Shown: positions 30,081 to 38,827 of the stretch, piece by piece | Position numbering within the stretch: the stretch's first letter is position 1 | How the letters are laid out: the number at the start of each line of letters is the position of its first letter | Assembly: GCF_900102495.1 (NCBI RefSeq) | Contig: NZ_FMVQ01000008.1 | Coordinates: 1-64,000 of the forward strand | Source of the DNA: Nitrosospira sp. Nl5 | GTDB lineage: Bacteria > Pseudomonadota > Gammaproteobacteria > Burkholderiales > Nitrosomonadaceae | Direction of reading: 5' to 3' | Length of the DNA: 64,000 nt | Position numbers and translations under genes: made by a program | Notes under the pieces: generated by a model | Seen by the model: the letters and a program-made list of their open reading frames with translations, nothing else | The model's database searches: none | What the model was told of the DNA's origin: nothing

Positions 30081-30141
30081 GTATTCGCTTGGCATGAATT
30101 TGACCATTGCTATGGAGACGTTACTATCTCGCATGAGCTGT

Positions 30142-32784
30142 TTAGCCCGTTGTCTGCAATGCGTTTAACAACTCTGTTTCCAAGTGGAGCAGCGTTCTCG
30201 TTTGCTTGAGTATTTCTCCCGTGACCAGAAATGTATCCTCGGCACGTTCGCCCAGGGTGCTTATCCTGGCACTGTGAACGTTTACGCCGAAACGCACCAG
30301 TACCTGCGCAATGCGGGACAGCAATCCTGGCTGATCGCCGGCAACAATTGACAGAACATGATATGTACCTTTTTCATCGGGTTCGATATCGACTTCCGGG
30401 GTAATCGGAAAATGCTTGAGATGACGGCTGACCCGCCCCTGTAGCGGTGGTTTTAGGGGCACTTGCTGTTCCAGTTGCTGTGTCAGTTCATGCTCTACAA
30501 GATTGATCGCGTCGCGGTGATGCTCGACAACGTTGAAAGGGTTCAGCACCAGGAAGCTATCGAGCGCGTAGCCGTCGCCGGTAGTATGAATTTTGGCTTC
30601 GACGATGTTGTAATCCATGCCGTCGAAGAAACCGCAAATACGCGCGAACAGATCCTTTTGATCGGGAGCGTAGACCAGTACCTGAATGCCTGTTCCAGCC
30701 GGTGCGATGCGCGCTTTTACCACTGGCGTCGGTGACTTTACCCGGTGGCTCAAATGACGCGTATGCCAGGCGATTTCCTGTGGCTCATGCAGCAGCAGAT
30801 AAGCGGGATCGAGCGACGACCAGAGCTGTTCATGGGCATCGGGGGGAATACCAGCGCGTTGCAGCAATTCCAGCGCCTTGTTTCTGTGATTTTCCAGCAT
30901 ATCGTCCGCATGAATTGGCGCGCCGCATAGATACCCCCGCGTTGTCCAGAACAAATCTTCCAGCAGCTTGCCCTTCCATGCATTCCATACTTTTGGACTG
31001 GTGCCTCGAATATCAGCGACGGTGAGCAGGTAAAGCGCAATAAGCCGACGCTCGTTTCCGATACGCGAGGAAAATTCTCTAATTACGTCCGCATCGGATA
31101 TATCTTTCTTTTGTGCCGTGATCGACATTACCAAATGATTCTCCACCAGCCACGCAACCAGTTCCCTATCTGCCGGTAACATTGCATGTTGCCGGCAGAA
31201 GTGCGTCGCGTCTGCTTTACCAAGCCTCGAATGGTCCCCTTTGCGTCCTTTGGCAATATCGTGGAAAAGGCCTGCGAGATAGAGCACTTCAGGGCGTTCG
31301 AAGTCACCCATGAGCCGACTGCATAATGGATACTCGTGAGCATATTCCGGCGCCATGAAGCGGCGCAGATTTCTCACTACCATCAGGATATGTTCATCCA
31401 CTGTATAAACATGGAACAGGTCATGTTGCATCTGGCCGACGATGCGCCCGAAAGCCGGGATATAGCGCCCCAGGATGCCGTAGCGGTTCATCAAGCGCAG
31501 TTCGCGGGTAAGCCCGCGTGGCTGACGCAGGATTTTCATGAACAATGCATGATTGCGCGGATTGTGCCGGAACTTCGCGTTGATTTGCGGCGTGGCCCGC
31601 CACATCGCTCTCAGAGTCCCTGCACTACGGGCCTTTAATTCAGGGTGCTGCTGTAGCAGCAGCGTACTTTCCAGAATCGCGCTAGGGTTCCGCCTGAAAA
31701 TGTTTTCGTCGCTTGCTTCCAGCAATTCCCCGCGCTTCTGAAATCGCTCGTTGATAGCAACCGGAGCCGCCATCTTGCCAGGAAAAATTTCCGCACGGAG
31801 TGTGAGTAACAAGATGGTGTTAATCTGTGTCACCGCCTTGGCGGCGCGGTAGTAGCGCTGCATCAGCATTTCACCGGCAAGACGCGGTGGTTTGCCGGAG
31901 ATATTGAACTCTTCGGCGAGGGAAGTCTGATAATCGAATAGCAGCCGATCTTCACGTCTTCCTGCGAGATAGTGCAGCCCGATGCGCAGGTCTTGCAGGA
32001 TGGTTTGATGACGCTGTGCGAGGCGGGCTTCCTGCCGAGTGATGAATCCACCCTTGGCGAGCCCTGACCAGGATTTTCCCAGGCCGGCAGCGCGGCTCAC
32101 CCACAGGATATTCTGCAAATCTCGAAGACCACCGGGGCTTTCCTTCAAGTTGGGCTCAAGATTGTAGGTGGCATCATGATATCGGCCGTGACGCTGTTGT
32201 TGCTCCAGTTGCTTGGCAATGAAAAATGCACGAGGCTCTAGCGCAGCCCGCATGGCATGGGAGAATTCGCAGAACAATTGACGGTGTCCCGCAAGTTGAC
32301 GCGCTTCCAGCAGACTGGTTTGCACCGTAATATCCTTCTCCGCCTCTTCCGCACATTCGGCGAGTGTACGGACGCTGTGCCCAACCTCCAGCCCAATATC
32401 CCACAGCGATCCTACCCAGTGTTCCAGACGGGTTTTGACAGGATCGTCTACTGCATCGGCACCGCTTTTGCCACCAGGAAGGAGTACCAGCAGATCAATA
32501 TCGGAATAAGGAAAAAGCTGTCCGCGCCCGTAGCCCCCTACCGCCAGTAACGCGATGGAATTCGGCATTGCCATTTCCCGCCACACTTGGCGCAGGATGG
32601 CATCCACGAGCTCACAATGGTCACGCAGCAAGGCTGCGCCATTTTTATTCCTGCAATAGCGTTGATGTAACAACTCGCGCCCTTGAAGCAGGGCCGTCTT
32701 GCCCGTTTCGGGGCTAAACCTGAATCCGGCGGTTGATCGCCCATCTCTCCGGTTAACGCCATGGCTCGTAGAAACCCTTTGCAT
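30142..32784 (-). CDS. glnD: [protein-PII] uridylyltransferase/uridylyl-removing enzyme
   Basis: An 880-residue nitrogen sensor that uridylylates PII proteins when glutamine is low and removes UMP when it is high. Domains in order: nucleotidyltransferase with VGGYGRGQLFPYSDIDLLVL near residues 82-101, a linker, the HD domain with GLFHDIAKGRKGDHS near residue 505, and two C-terminal ACT domains with VYAPDQKDLFARICGFF and VAGDQPGLLSRIAQVLV that bind glutamine. AGGAAA precedes the ATG by about 10 bases. The first 25 or so residues are partly encoded by a dispersed repeat and look unlike GlnD. It follows map in the same direction, as is common. Confidence 0.96.
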   Translation of the reverse strand: MQRVSTSHGVNRRDGRSTAGFRFSPETGKTALLQGRELLHQRYCRNKNGAALLRDHCELVDAILRQVWREMAMPNSIALLAVGGYGRGQLFPYSDIDLLVLLPGGKSGADAVDDPVKTRLEHWVGSLWDIGLEVGHSVRTLAECAEEAEKDITVQTSLLEARQLAGHRQLFCEFSHAMRAALEPRAFFIAKQLEQQQRHGRYHDATYNLEPNLKESPGGLRDLQNILWVSRAAGLGKSWSGLAKGGFITRQEARLAQRHQTILQDLRIGLHYLAGRREDRLLFDYQTSLAEEFNISGKPPRLAGEMLMQRYYRAAKAVTQINTILLLTLRAEIFPGKMAAPVAINERFQKRGELLEASDENIFRRNPSAILESTLLLQQHPELKARSAGTLRAMWRATPQINAKFRHNPRNHALFMKILRQPRGLTRELRLMNRYGILGRYIPAFGRIVGQMQHDLFHVYTVDEHILMVVRNLRRFMAPEYAHEYPLCSRLMGDFERPEVLYLAGLFHDIAKGRKGDHSRLGKADATHFCRQHAMLPADRELVAWLVENHLVMSITAQKKDISDADVIREFSSRIGNERRLIALYLLTVADIRGTSPKVWNAWKGKLLEDLFWTTRGYLCGAPIHADDMLENHRNKALELLQRAGIPPDAHEQLWSSLDPAYLLLHEPQEIAWHTRHLSHRVKSPTPVVKARIAPAGTGIQVLVYAPDQKDLFARICGFFDGMDYNIVEAKIHTTGDGYALDSFLVLNPFNVVEHHRDAINLVEHELTQQLEQQVPLKPPLQGRVSRHLKHFPITPEVDIEPDEKGTYHVLSIVAGDQPGLLSRIAQVLVRFGVNVHSARISTLGERAEDTFLVTGEILKQTRTLLHLETELLNALQTTG

Positions 32785-32878
32785 TACTTGGCTTTTCCTT
32801 TCTGATAAGCTCGATAGAGGGCGCGTTCAGATTAAAGAGCACTTCGCGGCAGTCCTGTATCGTAGCGCTTCATGGCGA

Positions 32879-33679
32879 TCAGGAACGAAAGGCGGGCTTG
32901 GGGGGTGCACCGGCTGACAGGGTCAGCACTTCGTATCCGTTATCGGTGACCAGCACCGTGTGCTCCCATTGCGCCGATAAGCTGTGATCCTTGGTAACGA
33001 TGGTCCACCCATCGGCCATTTGGCGTATGGCAGCCTTCCCCGCATTGATCATCGGCTCGACCGTGAAAATCATCCCGGTTTTGAGTTGGAGCCCGGTGCC
33101 GGCACGGCCATAGTGGAGTACCTGTGGTTCCTCGTGAAATTTTGCGCCAATGCCGTGGCCGCAAAATTCCCGCACTACGCTGCACCCATGACTTTCGGCG
33201 AATTGCTGGATGGCTTGGCCGATATCCCCTAATCGTTTGCCTGGTTTGATTTCCTCAATACCGCGCCACATGGATTCGTATGTAATTTCACACAGGCGCC
33301 TTGCCTGGATTCCCGGCTCCCCAACGTAGTACATGCGGCTGGTATCGCCGTGATACGCATTTTTAATGACAGTTACATCAATGTTGACAATATCGCCGGA
33401 CTTCAGTTTTTTCTCACCCGGCACGCCATGGCACACCTGGTGGTTAACGGAAGTGCAGATGGATTTTGGATAAGGCGGATATCCGGGTGGCGCGTAATTG
33501 AGCGGAGCTGGAACGGTATCCTGCACATTGACCATATAATCGTGGCACAGTGCATCCAGCTCATTCGTGGTGATGCCAGGCTTGACGAAGGGAGTAATGT
33601 AATCCAGCACCTCCGATGCCAGTTTACCCGCTATCCGCATTTTCTCTATTTCCTGGGAGGATTTCACCGATACGGTCAT
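32879..33679 (-). CDS. map: methionine aminopeptidase, type I
   Basis: A 266-residue metalloprotease that removes the initiator methionine from nascent proteins. The pita-bread fold ligands lie in SGDIVNIDVTVIKNAYHGDTSRM (the two Asp, shown here in two parts: VNIDVTV and YHGDTSRM), in CGHGIGAKFHEEPQV, and in FTVEPMINAG, with a final Glu in WEHTVLVTD. There is no N-terminal extension, so it is type Ia. The CAGGATT just before the ATG belongs to a dispersed repeat (AATCCGGCAGTTG reversed), which seems to supply the ribosome site. glnD follows downstream after 94 bases. Confidence 0.96.
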   Translation of the reverse strand: MTVSVKSSQEIEKMRIAGKLASEVLDYITPFVKPGITTNELDALCHDYMVNVQDTVPAPLNYAPPGYPPYPKSICTSVNHQVCHGVPGEKKLKSGDIVNIDVTVIKNAYHGDTSRMYYVGEPGIQARRLCEITYESMWRGIEEIKPGKRLGDIGQAIQQFAESHGCSVVREFCGHGIGAKFHEEPQVLHYGRAGTGLQLKTGMIFTVEPMINAGKAAIRQMADGWTIVTKDHSLSAQWEHTVLVTDNGYEVLTLSAGAPPKPAFRS

Positions 33680-33686
33680 AATCCTG

Positions 33687-33811
33687 AATCCGGCAGTTGG
33701 CCCTGTAGTGAACTCACGATATAGGGGAAGGTCAAGTGGTACAGAAAGTCTTTATTGATCATGGTACCGAGCTGAAAAATGAATGAAGAATGAGCGGTCA
33801 ACTGCCGGATT
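33687..33811. repeat. inverted repeat pair of a dispersed GGTCAACTGCCGGATT element
   Basis: AATCCGGCAGTTGGCC at 33687-33702 and GGTCAACTGCCGGATT at 33796-33811 are inverted copies with one mismatch, bounding a 125-base unit. Related copies lie at 32723-32738 inside the glnD 5' end and at 19421-19436. The pair could be a small REP- or MITE-like element. A core of this word also occurs by chance inside prfA coding sequence. Confidence 0.45.
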
Positions 33812-33915
33812 TGGAGAAAGCTTATGATAAACTGGATAAACATATGATGGAGTTTGCCGTATCGCATTGCAAGACCGGCATGGAAGACGGTGTGTATTGC
33901 CGCGTTTGGCCATGA
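33790..33915 (+). CDS. possible small protein, 41 residues
   Basis: An ATG frame on the strand opposite to its neighbours encodes 41 residues beginning MSGQLPDLEKAYDKLDKHM and ending in CKTGMEDGVYCRVWP. Codon choice and the coherent amphipathic start look protein-like, and GAATGAAG precedes it. Its first codons overlap one arm of the inverted repeat. No family is recognised. It may be spurious. Confidence 0.25.
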   Translation: MSGQLPDLEKAYDKLDKHMMEFAVSHCKTGMEDGVYCRVWP

Positions 33916-33936
33916 ACAAGTAGCTCGGAGCACCTT

Positions 33937-34557
33937 TCATTTCGATTCTTCAAATTCGGCTGCATGCTCGCAGGTCGTCGTATTCAGCTCACTGCCGGGG
34001 AATTCCCGTTTCAGCTCCATCATTTTTCTTGTGACATCCTCTGACGGCGCGGGTACGACAAATTTCACCTGTTCCACGTTACGTGCGCCGATAATCGCTG
34101 ACCTTACGCCTTTACTTCTCAGTGACGTCAGCAAATTCCGCGCCTCGTCTATCTCCTGAAAAAACCCCATTGAAATGGCATTATCCCATTTGCCGCCGTC
34201 TTGAACTTGGGAATGATCGGTTATCCCTAATCTTTTAAGCTCCCCGATTTTCTGTTCCGCGCGGGATTTACTTCCGAGCGGCGGGATATGCACCCAATAA
34301 ACCGGAACTTTACCCATTGCTTGCCGGGTTACCTGGTTGCCCAGTTGCTGTGCGGCGATCACGGCCTCGACACGCTCCATATCCGCATCAAGAAAAGTCC
34401 CCCATTCCAGACACGTCGCCGGCGCAGGCAACGGCTTAACTTTTTCTGACCGAAGTTCCAATTGCGGCGGTGTGCCGGCACCTGGTCCCGGCCTCGACAG
34501 CATATAAGCCGCAAACGCGGCGTTGGTAAGCAGCAACAGAAAAAATAATGTTCTCAT
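33937..34557 (-). CDS. SPOR-like exported or membrane-anchored protein
   Basis: A 206-residue protein with an N-terminal hydrophobic anchor or signal (MRTLFFLLLLTNAAFAAYML), a short Pro-rich linker, and a domain starting CLEWGTF that resembles SPOR-type repeats: VYWVHIPPLGSKSRAEQKI, LKRLGI and AISMGFFQEIDEARNLL. SPOR domains bind denuded peptidoglycan at division sites. In betaproteobacteria a similar gene often follows coaX/birA, which are not seen here. It is divergent from the cytochrome c4 gene. The function is inferred from the fold only. Confidence 0.7.
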   Translation of the reverse strand: MRTLFFLLLLTNAAFAAYMLSRPGPGAGTPPQLELRSEKVKPLPAPATCLEWGTFLDADMERVEAVIAAQQLGNQVTRQAMGKVPVYWVHIPPLGSKSRAEQKIGELKRLGITDHSQVQDGGKWDNAISMGFFQEIDEARNLLTSLRSKGVRSAIIGARNVEQVKFVVPAPSEDVTRKMMELKREFPGSELNTTTCEHAAEFEESK

Positions 34558-34655
34558 TTGTTGGTGGTTTATTGTTGTTAACCAGCCCTCTCCTTGTTAA
34601 AATGCAATATTCATAGTACGAATATCATTTTTCCGGGGTTCAAGGAATGCAAGGC

Positions 34656-35306
34656 ATGAAGCTAGTTTCGAACGTGGTAGCATTTGCCGCACTGGTTCTA
34701 TCTCACCAAATTTTTGCCGATACGGCCACCGAGACCGGGAAAGCGCCGGGTGACGCAGCCAAGGGTCAGGAAATTGCAACTCAGGTTTGCGCGGCTTGTC
34801 ACAACGCCGACGGCAACAGCTCCATTCCCGCGAATCCAAGCCTGGCCGGACAGCATGCCGAGTATATCATCAAGCAACTGAAGAATTTCAAGTCGCAAGA
34901 CGGCAAGCCCGCGGAACGCGAGAGCCCGATTATGGCCGCAATGGTCGCGCCGCTTTCGCCGGATGATATGAAGAATCTCGCCGCGTATTATGCCCAGCAG
35001 ACTCCCAAACCTGGAGTAGCCAAGGACAAACTGCTGGCGGAACAGGGTGAAAAGATATATCGCGGCGGCAACCTCGAAACCAGCGTCCCCGCGTGTTCTG
35101 GTTGTCATTCCCCCAATGGCGCCGGCATTCCAACCAGCTATCCGCGCCTTGCAGGGCAACATTCGGAATACGTGGCAGCACAACTGCGAGCGTTCCGGAC
35201 TGAACAGCGCACCAAAGATGCCAACAACGAGATGCATATAATCGCTACACGCATGAGCGAGAGGGAAATGCAGGCGGTATCGGAGTTTATTTCCGGTTTG
35301 CGTTAA
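34656..35306 (+). CDS. diheme cytochrome c4-type protein
   Basis: A 216-residue periplasmic electron carrier. A signal peptide ends near IFADT (about residue 22). Two similar class I cytochrome halves follow, each with a CxxCH haem site: CAACH near residue 46 and CSGCH near residue 148. Both are followed by LAGQHAEY or LAGQHSEY and by a distal Met ([15 protein letters not shown]). This is the c4 pattern, which in respiratory bacteria feeds terminal oxidases. AGGA lies 10 bases before the ATG chosen; an ATG 9 bases earlier is possible. Confidence 0.92.
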   Translation: MKLVSNVVAFAALVLSHQIFADTATETGKAPGDAAKGQEIATQVCAACHNADGNSSIPANPSLAGQHAEYIIKQLKNFKSQDGKPAERESPIMAAMVAPLSPDDMKNLAAYYAQQTPKPGVAKDKLLAEQGEKIYRGGNLETSVPACSGCHSPNGAGIPTSYPRLAGQHSEYVAAQLRAFRTEQRTKDANNEMHIIATRMSEREMQAVSEFISGLR

Positions 35307-35366
35307 ACGCTAGTCTGAAGCCGAGTTAAACAGCCCCAAACGGCCGGCTGGTAGCCAGGCTGGTTT

Positions 35367-36650
35367 TTACTTCCATGTGTCAAATACTTTTTCAGCCGCA
35401 GCCAACGTCTTGCTGATTTCGGCGTCGCCGTGTGCCGCGGAAACAAACCCGGCTTCGAATGCTGACGGAGCGAAGTAAACGCCCTCCTCAAGCATGGCGT
35501 GAAAAAAGCGGTTAAAGGCTTCCTTGTCGCAACTCATCACCTCAGTATAGCTTGCGGGTAGATTCTCCCGAAAATAGAGGCCGAACATGCCGCCCACCGC
35601 CTGTGCGCAAAAAATGACACCGTGTTTTTTGGCGGCCAGGGTGAGACCTTCAGTAAGTTGCCCCGTTGTGGCGGCGAGTTTTTCATAAAACCCCGGCATC
35701 TGCACCAGCCTCAGTGTGGCCAGTCCGGCAGCCACCGCGACAGGATTGCCGGAAAGCGTACCCGCTTGGTACACGGGCCCCAGGGGGGCCAGGCACTGCA
35801 TAATGTCACGCCTGCCGCCAAAAGCCGCCATTGGCATGCCGCCGCCGATCACCTTGCCGAGAGTGGTAAGGTCGGGTTTTATGCCGTAGAGCCCTTGGGC
35901 ACATCCCTGTCCCACCCGAAAGCCTGTCATCACCTCATCAAAGATCAGTACGCTGCCATATTGCGTGCACAATTCGCGCAGGGCCGGCAGGAAACCGGTT
36001 TGCGGTGTTACCAGGTTCATGTTGCCCGCCACCGGTTCGACGATGACCGCGGCAATTTCTTCGCCAAACTGGCCGAATGCCTGTTTCACACCGGAGAGAT
36101 CGTTGTAATCCAGCACCACGGTGCTTGCAGTGGTTCCTTCAGGGACTCCGGCGGAACTGGGATGGCCGAAAGTCAGTGCCCCGGAACCCGCCTTCACCAG
36201 CAAGGCATCGTCGTGCCCATGATAACAACCCTCGAATTTAATAATGCGGTTTCTACCGGTGTAGCCTCGCGCCAGACGAATGGCGCTCATGGTCGCTTCA
36301 GTCCCCGAGCTCACCAGCCTCACCTGCTCAATTGAAGGCACCAGCCGGCACAACAGCTCCGCTATTTCGAGCTCCGCCTCAGTAGGTGCGCCAAAAGTCA
36401 ATCCATTTTGCGCCGCTGCCTGCACTGCCTTGATTACGTCTGGATGAGCGTGGCCAAGAATTAAAGGCCCCCATGAACCAACGTAATCAATGTAGGTTTT
36501 ATCGTCTGCGTCCCACACATAGGGTCCTTTTCCGCGCCGGAAAAATATGGGGGTACCTCCGACTGACTTGAAGGCGCGTACCGGCGAATTAACGCCGCCG
36601 GGAATATATTGTTGGGACAGTTCAAATAACTGCTGATTACGTGAGGTCAT
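35367..36650 (-). CDS. hemL: glutamate-1-semialdehyde 2,1-aminomutase
   Basis: A 427-residue PLP enzyme that converts glutamate-1-semialdehyde into 5-aminolevulinate, the step after HemA. The PLP lysine is in [12 protein letters not shown], the cofactor Asp region in [11 protein letters not shown], and the N-terminus has [10 protein letters not shown] and [19 protein letters not shown] start at [13 protein letters not shown] four residues earlier is also possible. Its start lies inside the end of thiE, so thiD-thiE-hemL form a tightly overlapped leftward operon. It is convergent with cytochrome c4. Confidence 0.96.
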   Translation of the reverse strand: MTSRNQQLFELSQQYIPGGVNSPVRAFKSVGGTPIFFRRGKGPYVWDADDKTYIDYVGSWGPLILGHAHPDVIKAVQAAAQNGLTFGAPTEAELEIAELLCRLVPSIEQVRLVSSGTEATMSAIRLARGYTGRNRIIKFEGCYHGHDDALLVKAGSGALTFGHPSSAGVPEGTTASTVVLDYNDLSGVKQAFGQFGEEIAAVIVEPVAGNMNLVTPQTGFLPALRELCTQYGSVLIFDEVMTGFRVGQGCAQGLYGIKPDLTTLGKVIGGGMPMAAFGGRRDIMQCLAPLGPVYQAGTLSGNPVAVAAGLATLRLVQMPGFYEKLAATTGQLTEGLTLAAKKHGVIFCAQAVGGMFGLYFRENLPASYTEVMSCDKEAFNRFFHAMLEEGVYFAPSAFEAGFVSAAHGDAEISKTLAAAEKVFDTWK

Positions 36651-37311
36651 TTGATAGCTCATAATTATGAGGAATGGAATATTTGGCTGGTTTGAATAGC
36701 CGGGAAAATTTCTCAGCCGCGGACCGGACATCCCTTGCACTATACAAAGCGTTGCTTGCTGCCACCGCGTCTGCGCCCAGATGGATCAGCTCCACCGCAT
36801 TGTTGGGAGTGACGCCGCCGATAGCGACAACAGCAGTATGCAGTTTTCGCTTTGCGTCGCGCAGCAAATTGAGGGGTGCTCCTGCTGCGCCGGGTTTGGT
36901 GACCGAAGCAAAAAACGCGCCGAATGCAACATAATCCGCGCCTTGCCGCTCGGCGTCCACCGCAAGCTCCAGTCGATCGTAACAGGAAGCCCCGATAATC
37001 TTTCCAGCTCCCAGCCTGCGCCGCGCTTCGGTGACAGGAGCATCTTCCTGCCCCAAATGCACGCCGTCAGCACCGATCTCAACGGCAAGGTCAAGATGAT
37101 CGTTGACAATGAGGGGCACGTTGAATTTCCGGCAAAGAGGGGCGATTAAACGTGCCTGCTCCAGGCGCAGAGCACTATTCGCTATTTTGTTGCGATACTG
37201 AACCAGCCGCGCTCCTCCCATCAGCGCCTGCCGGGTCATCGTAGCCAGATTGGAACTATCATCCATATCCGGTGTGATGGCGTATAAGCCGTTAATTCGC
37301 AGTGGCGTCAT
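36637..37311 (-). CDS. thiE: thiamine-phosphate synthase
   Basis: A 224-residue TIM-barrel enzyme joining HMP-diphosphate and thiazole phosphate into thiamine phosphate. Family motifs are [56 protein letters not shown] and [21 protein letters not shown] precedes the ATG chosen, which lies inside the end of thiD (20-base overlap). Its own end overlaps hemL. The grouping of thiamine and tetrapyrrole genes is found in several betaproteobacteria. Confidence 0.96.
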   Translation of the reverse strand: MTPLRINGLYAITPDMDDSSNLATMTRQALMGGARLVQYRNKIANSALRLEQARLIAPLCRKFNVPLIVNDHLDLAVEIGADGVHLGQEDAPVTEARRRLGAGKIIGASCYDRLELAVDAERQGADYVAFGAFFASVTKPGAAGAPLNLLRDAKRKLHTAVVAIGGVTPNNAVELIHLGADAVAASNALYSARDVRSAAEKFSRLFKPAKYSIPHNYELSNDLT

Positions 37312-38143
37312 TCGCCTTATCTCCATCCGCGGCGGGTTCCTCGCGGGCCCAGAACAACCGGTCCGGCAGGTATTGCCCCATTCCCGGACGAAAACCGGAT
37401 TTCAGCGACTGCCAGGTATACTCCTGGGCTTCATATACCCCCTCGGCGAGGGACAAGCCGTTGGCAAGAGTCGCGGCGATAGCCGACGCGAGCGTGCATC
37501 CCGACCCATGGTAAGAGCCTGCCAACCGCTGCCACGAATCCGTGCGTATGAGGCCATCGGTTCCATACAGGTTATTAATGACCTGTGAAGTATTCTCATG
37601 GGTTCCGGTGATGAGTACGTACTGGCAGCCCATATGCAGAAGCCGGACTGCGCACTGGCTCAACGGCGGCGTTCCATCGTCATCTTCATCATCCTGCGCG
37701 AGGCGCCGGGCTTCCATGCTGTTGGGAGTGACGATGGTGGCCTGAGGAAGTAGCAGTTCGCGCATCGCTGCCACCATATCTTCGCTGGCGAGTTCGTCAC
37801 CGCGGCCTGAGGCAAGCACCGGGTCCAGCACGAGGGGGATATTAGGATAATCGGAAATTACCTCGGCGATGGCTGTGATAATTTCAACGCTGCCCAGCAT
37901 CCCGATCTTGAAAACATGTACCGGCATGTCCTCCAGGACCGCGCGAGCCTGGTCCGCCACCCATTCCGGGTCCAAGGCCATGACGTCATCCACGCCGGCG
38001 GTGTCCTGCACAGTAATGGCTGTAATCACTGGCAGGGGATGGCAACCCATGCTGGCAAGCGTGAGAATATCAGCCTGAATGCCGGCGCCACCGCTTGAGT
38101 CGCTGGCAGCGAAAGAAAGTACTATAGGGGGTGGCTGAGACAT
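37292..38143 (-). CDS. thiD: hydroxymethylpyrimidine/phosphomethylpyrimidine kinase
   Basis: A 283-residue ribokinase-fold enzyme that phosphorylates HMP and HMP-phosphate for thiamine synthesis. Seen are the N-terminal AASDSSGGAGIQADI, the TAITVQDT substrate loop, VLDPVLASGRGDEL, and the catalytic GSGCTLASAIAA anion hole near residue 215. An acidic run QDDEDDDG near residue 150 is unusual and probably a loop. It is first in the thiD-thiE-hemL operon, divergent from rubredoxin with only 45 bases between. Confidence 0.95.
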   Translation of the reverse strand: MSQPPPIVLSFAASDSSGGAGIQADILTLASMGCHPLPVITAITVQDTAGVDDVMALDPEWVADQARAVLEDMPVHVFKIGMLGSVEIITAIAEVISDYPNIPLVLDPVLASGRGDELASEDMVAAMRELLLPQATIVTPNSMEARRLAQDDEDDDGTPPLSQCAVRLLHMGCQYVLITGTHENTSQVINNLYGTDGLIRTDSWQRLAGSYHGSGCTLASAIAATLANGLSLAEGVYEAQEYTWQSLKSGFRPGMGQYLPDRLFWAREEPAADGDKANDATAN

Positions 38144-38188
38144 GGACGAATACCGTAAAATGGCATTTTAACCCAAATTACTCCTATC

Positions 38189-38377
38189 ATGCCCACTACC
38201 GAAAGTCGCGTTTACCGTTGTTACATGTGCCTCATTTGCGGCTTCATATACGACGAAGCTGAAGGATCGCCGGAAGAAGGCATCCCTGCCGGCACAAGGT
38301 GGGAAGACGTGCCGATGAACTGGACTTGCCCGGAATGTGCCGCGCGCAAGGAAGATTTTGAGATGGTAGAAATTTAA
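38189..38377 (+). CDS. rubredoxin
   Basis: A 62-residue one-iron electron carrier. The two CxxC iron sites are CYMCLICGFIYDEAEG (metal Cys of CLICG) and WTCPECAARKEDF. Length and the DVPMNWTCPEC segment are typical. It is divergent from thiD, and gloA begins at the base after its stop, so the two are co-transcribed. The partner reductase is not in the window. Confidence 0.95.
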   Translation: MPTTESRVYRCYMCLICGFIYDEAEGSPEEGIPAGTRWEDVPMNWTCPECAARKEDFEMVEI

Positions 38378-38767
38378 ATGCGTATTCTACATACCATGCT
38401 GCGAGTCGGCGACCTGGAAAAATCCATTGCTTTTTACACCGATGTGCTCGGGATGAAGCTGCTGCGTCGAAGGGATTACCCGGAGGGTAAATTCACCCTG
38501 GCTTTTGTCGGTTACCAGGAGGAAACAGATGGCGCGGTCCTGGAATTAACCCATAACTGGGATGTAAAAAAATACGATTTGGGCACTGGCTATGGGCATA
38601 TTGCCATAGAAGTGGAAAATGCCTACCAGACGTGCGCGGATGTAAAAGAGCGCGGCGGCAAAGTGACACGTGAAGCGGGGCCAATGAAACATGGCGCCAC
38701 TGTGATTGCATTCGTGGAAGACCCTGACGGTTACAAGATCGAGTTCATACAGAAAAAAACGGTATAG
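38378..38767 (+). CDS. gloA: lactoylglutathione lyase (glyoxalase I)
   Basis: A 129-residue metal enzyme that turns the methylglyoxal-glutathione hemithioacetal into S-lactoylglutathione. The four metal ligands fall exactly at His5, Glu56, His74 and Glu122, as in E. coli GloA. Motifs [21 protein letters not shown], read in two parts ([14 protein letters not shown] and VLGMKLLRR), and [12 protein letters not shown] are present. It starts directly after the rubredoxin stop and is convergent with the MscS-type gene. Confidence 0.96.
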   Translation: MRILHTMLRVGDLEKSIAFYTDVLGMKLLRRRDYPEGKFTLAFVGYQEETDGAVLELTHNWDVKKYDLGTGYGHIAIEVENAYQTCADVKERGGKVTREAGPMKHGATVIAFVEDPDGYKIEFIQKKTV

Positions 38768-38827
38768 CCGTGAAAGGGGGGCTGAAACCGGTCCTTATCC
38801 TTGGAAAAAATCCAGCTTCCTCTGCGG

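Noticed and set aside
35307-35366. Terminator between cytochrome c4 and hemL
   Set aside because: Only a 4-bp CTGG/CCAG stem is visible before the T run; too weak to list.
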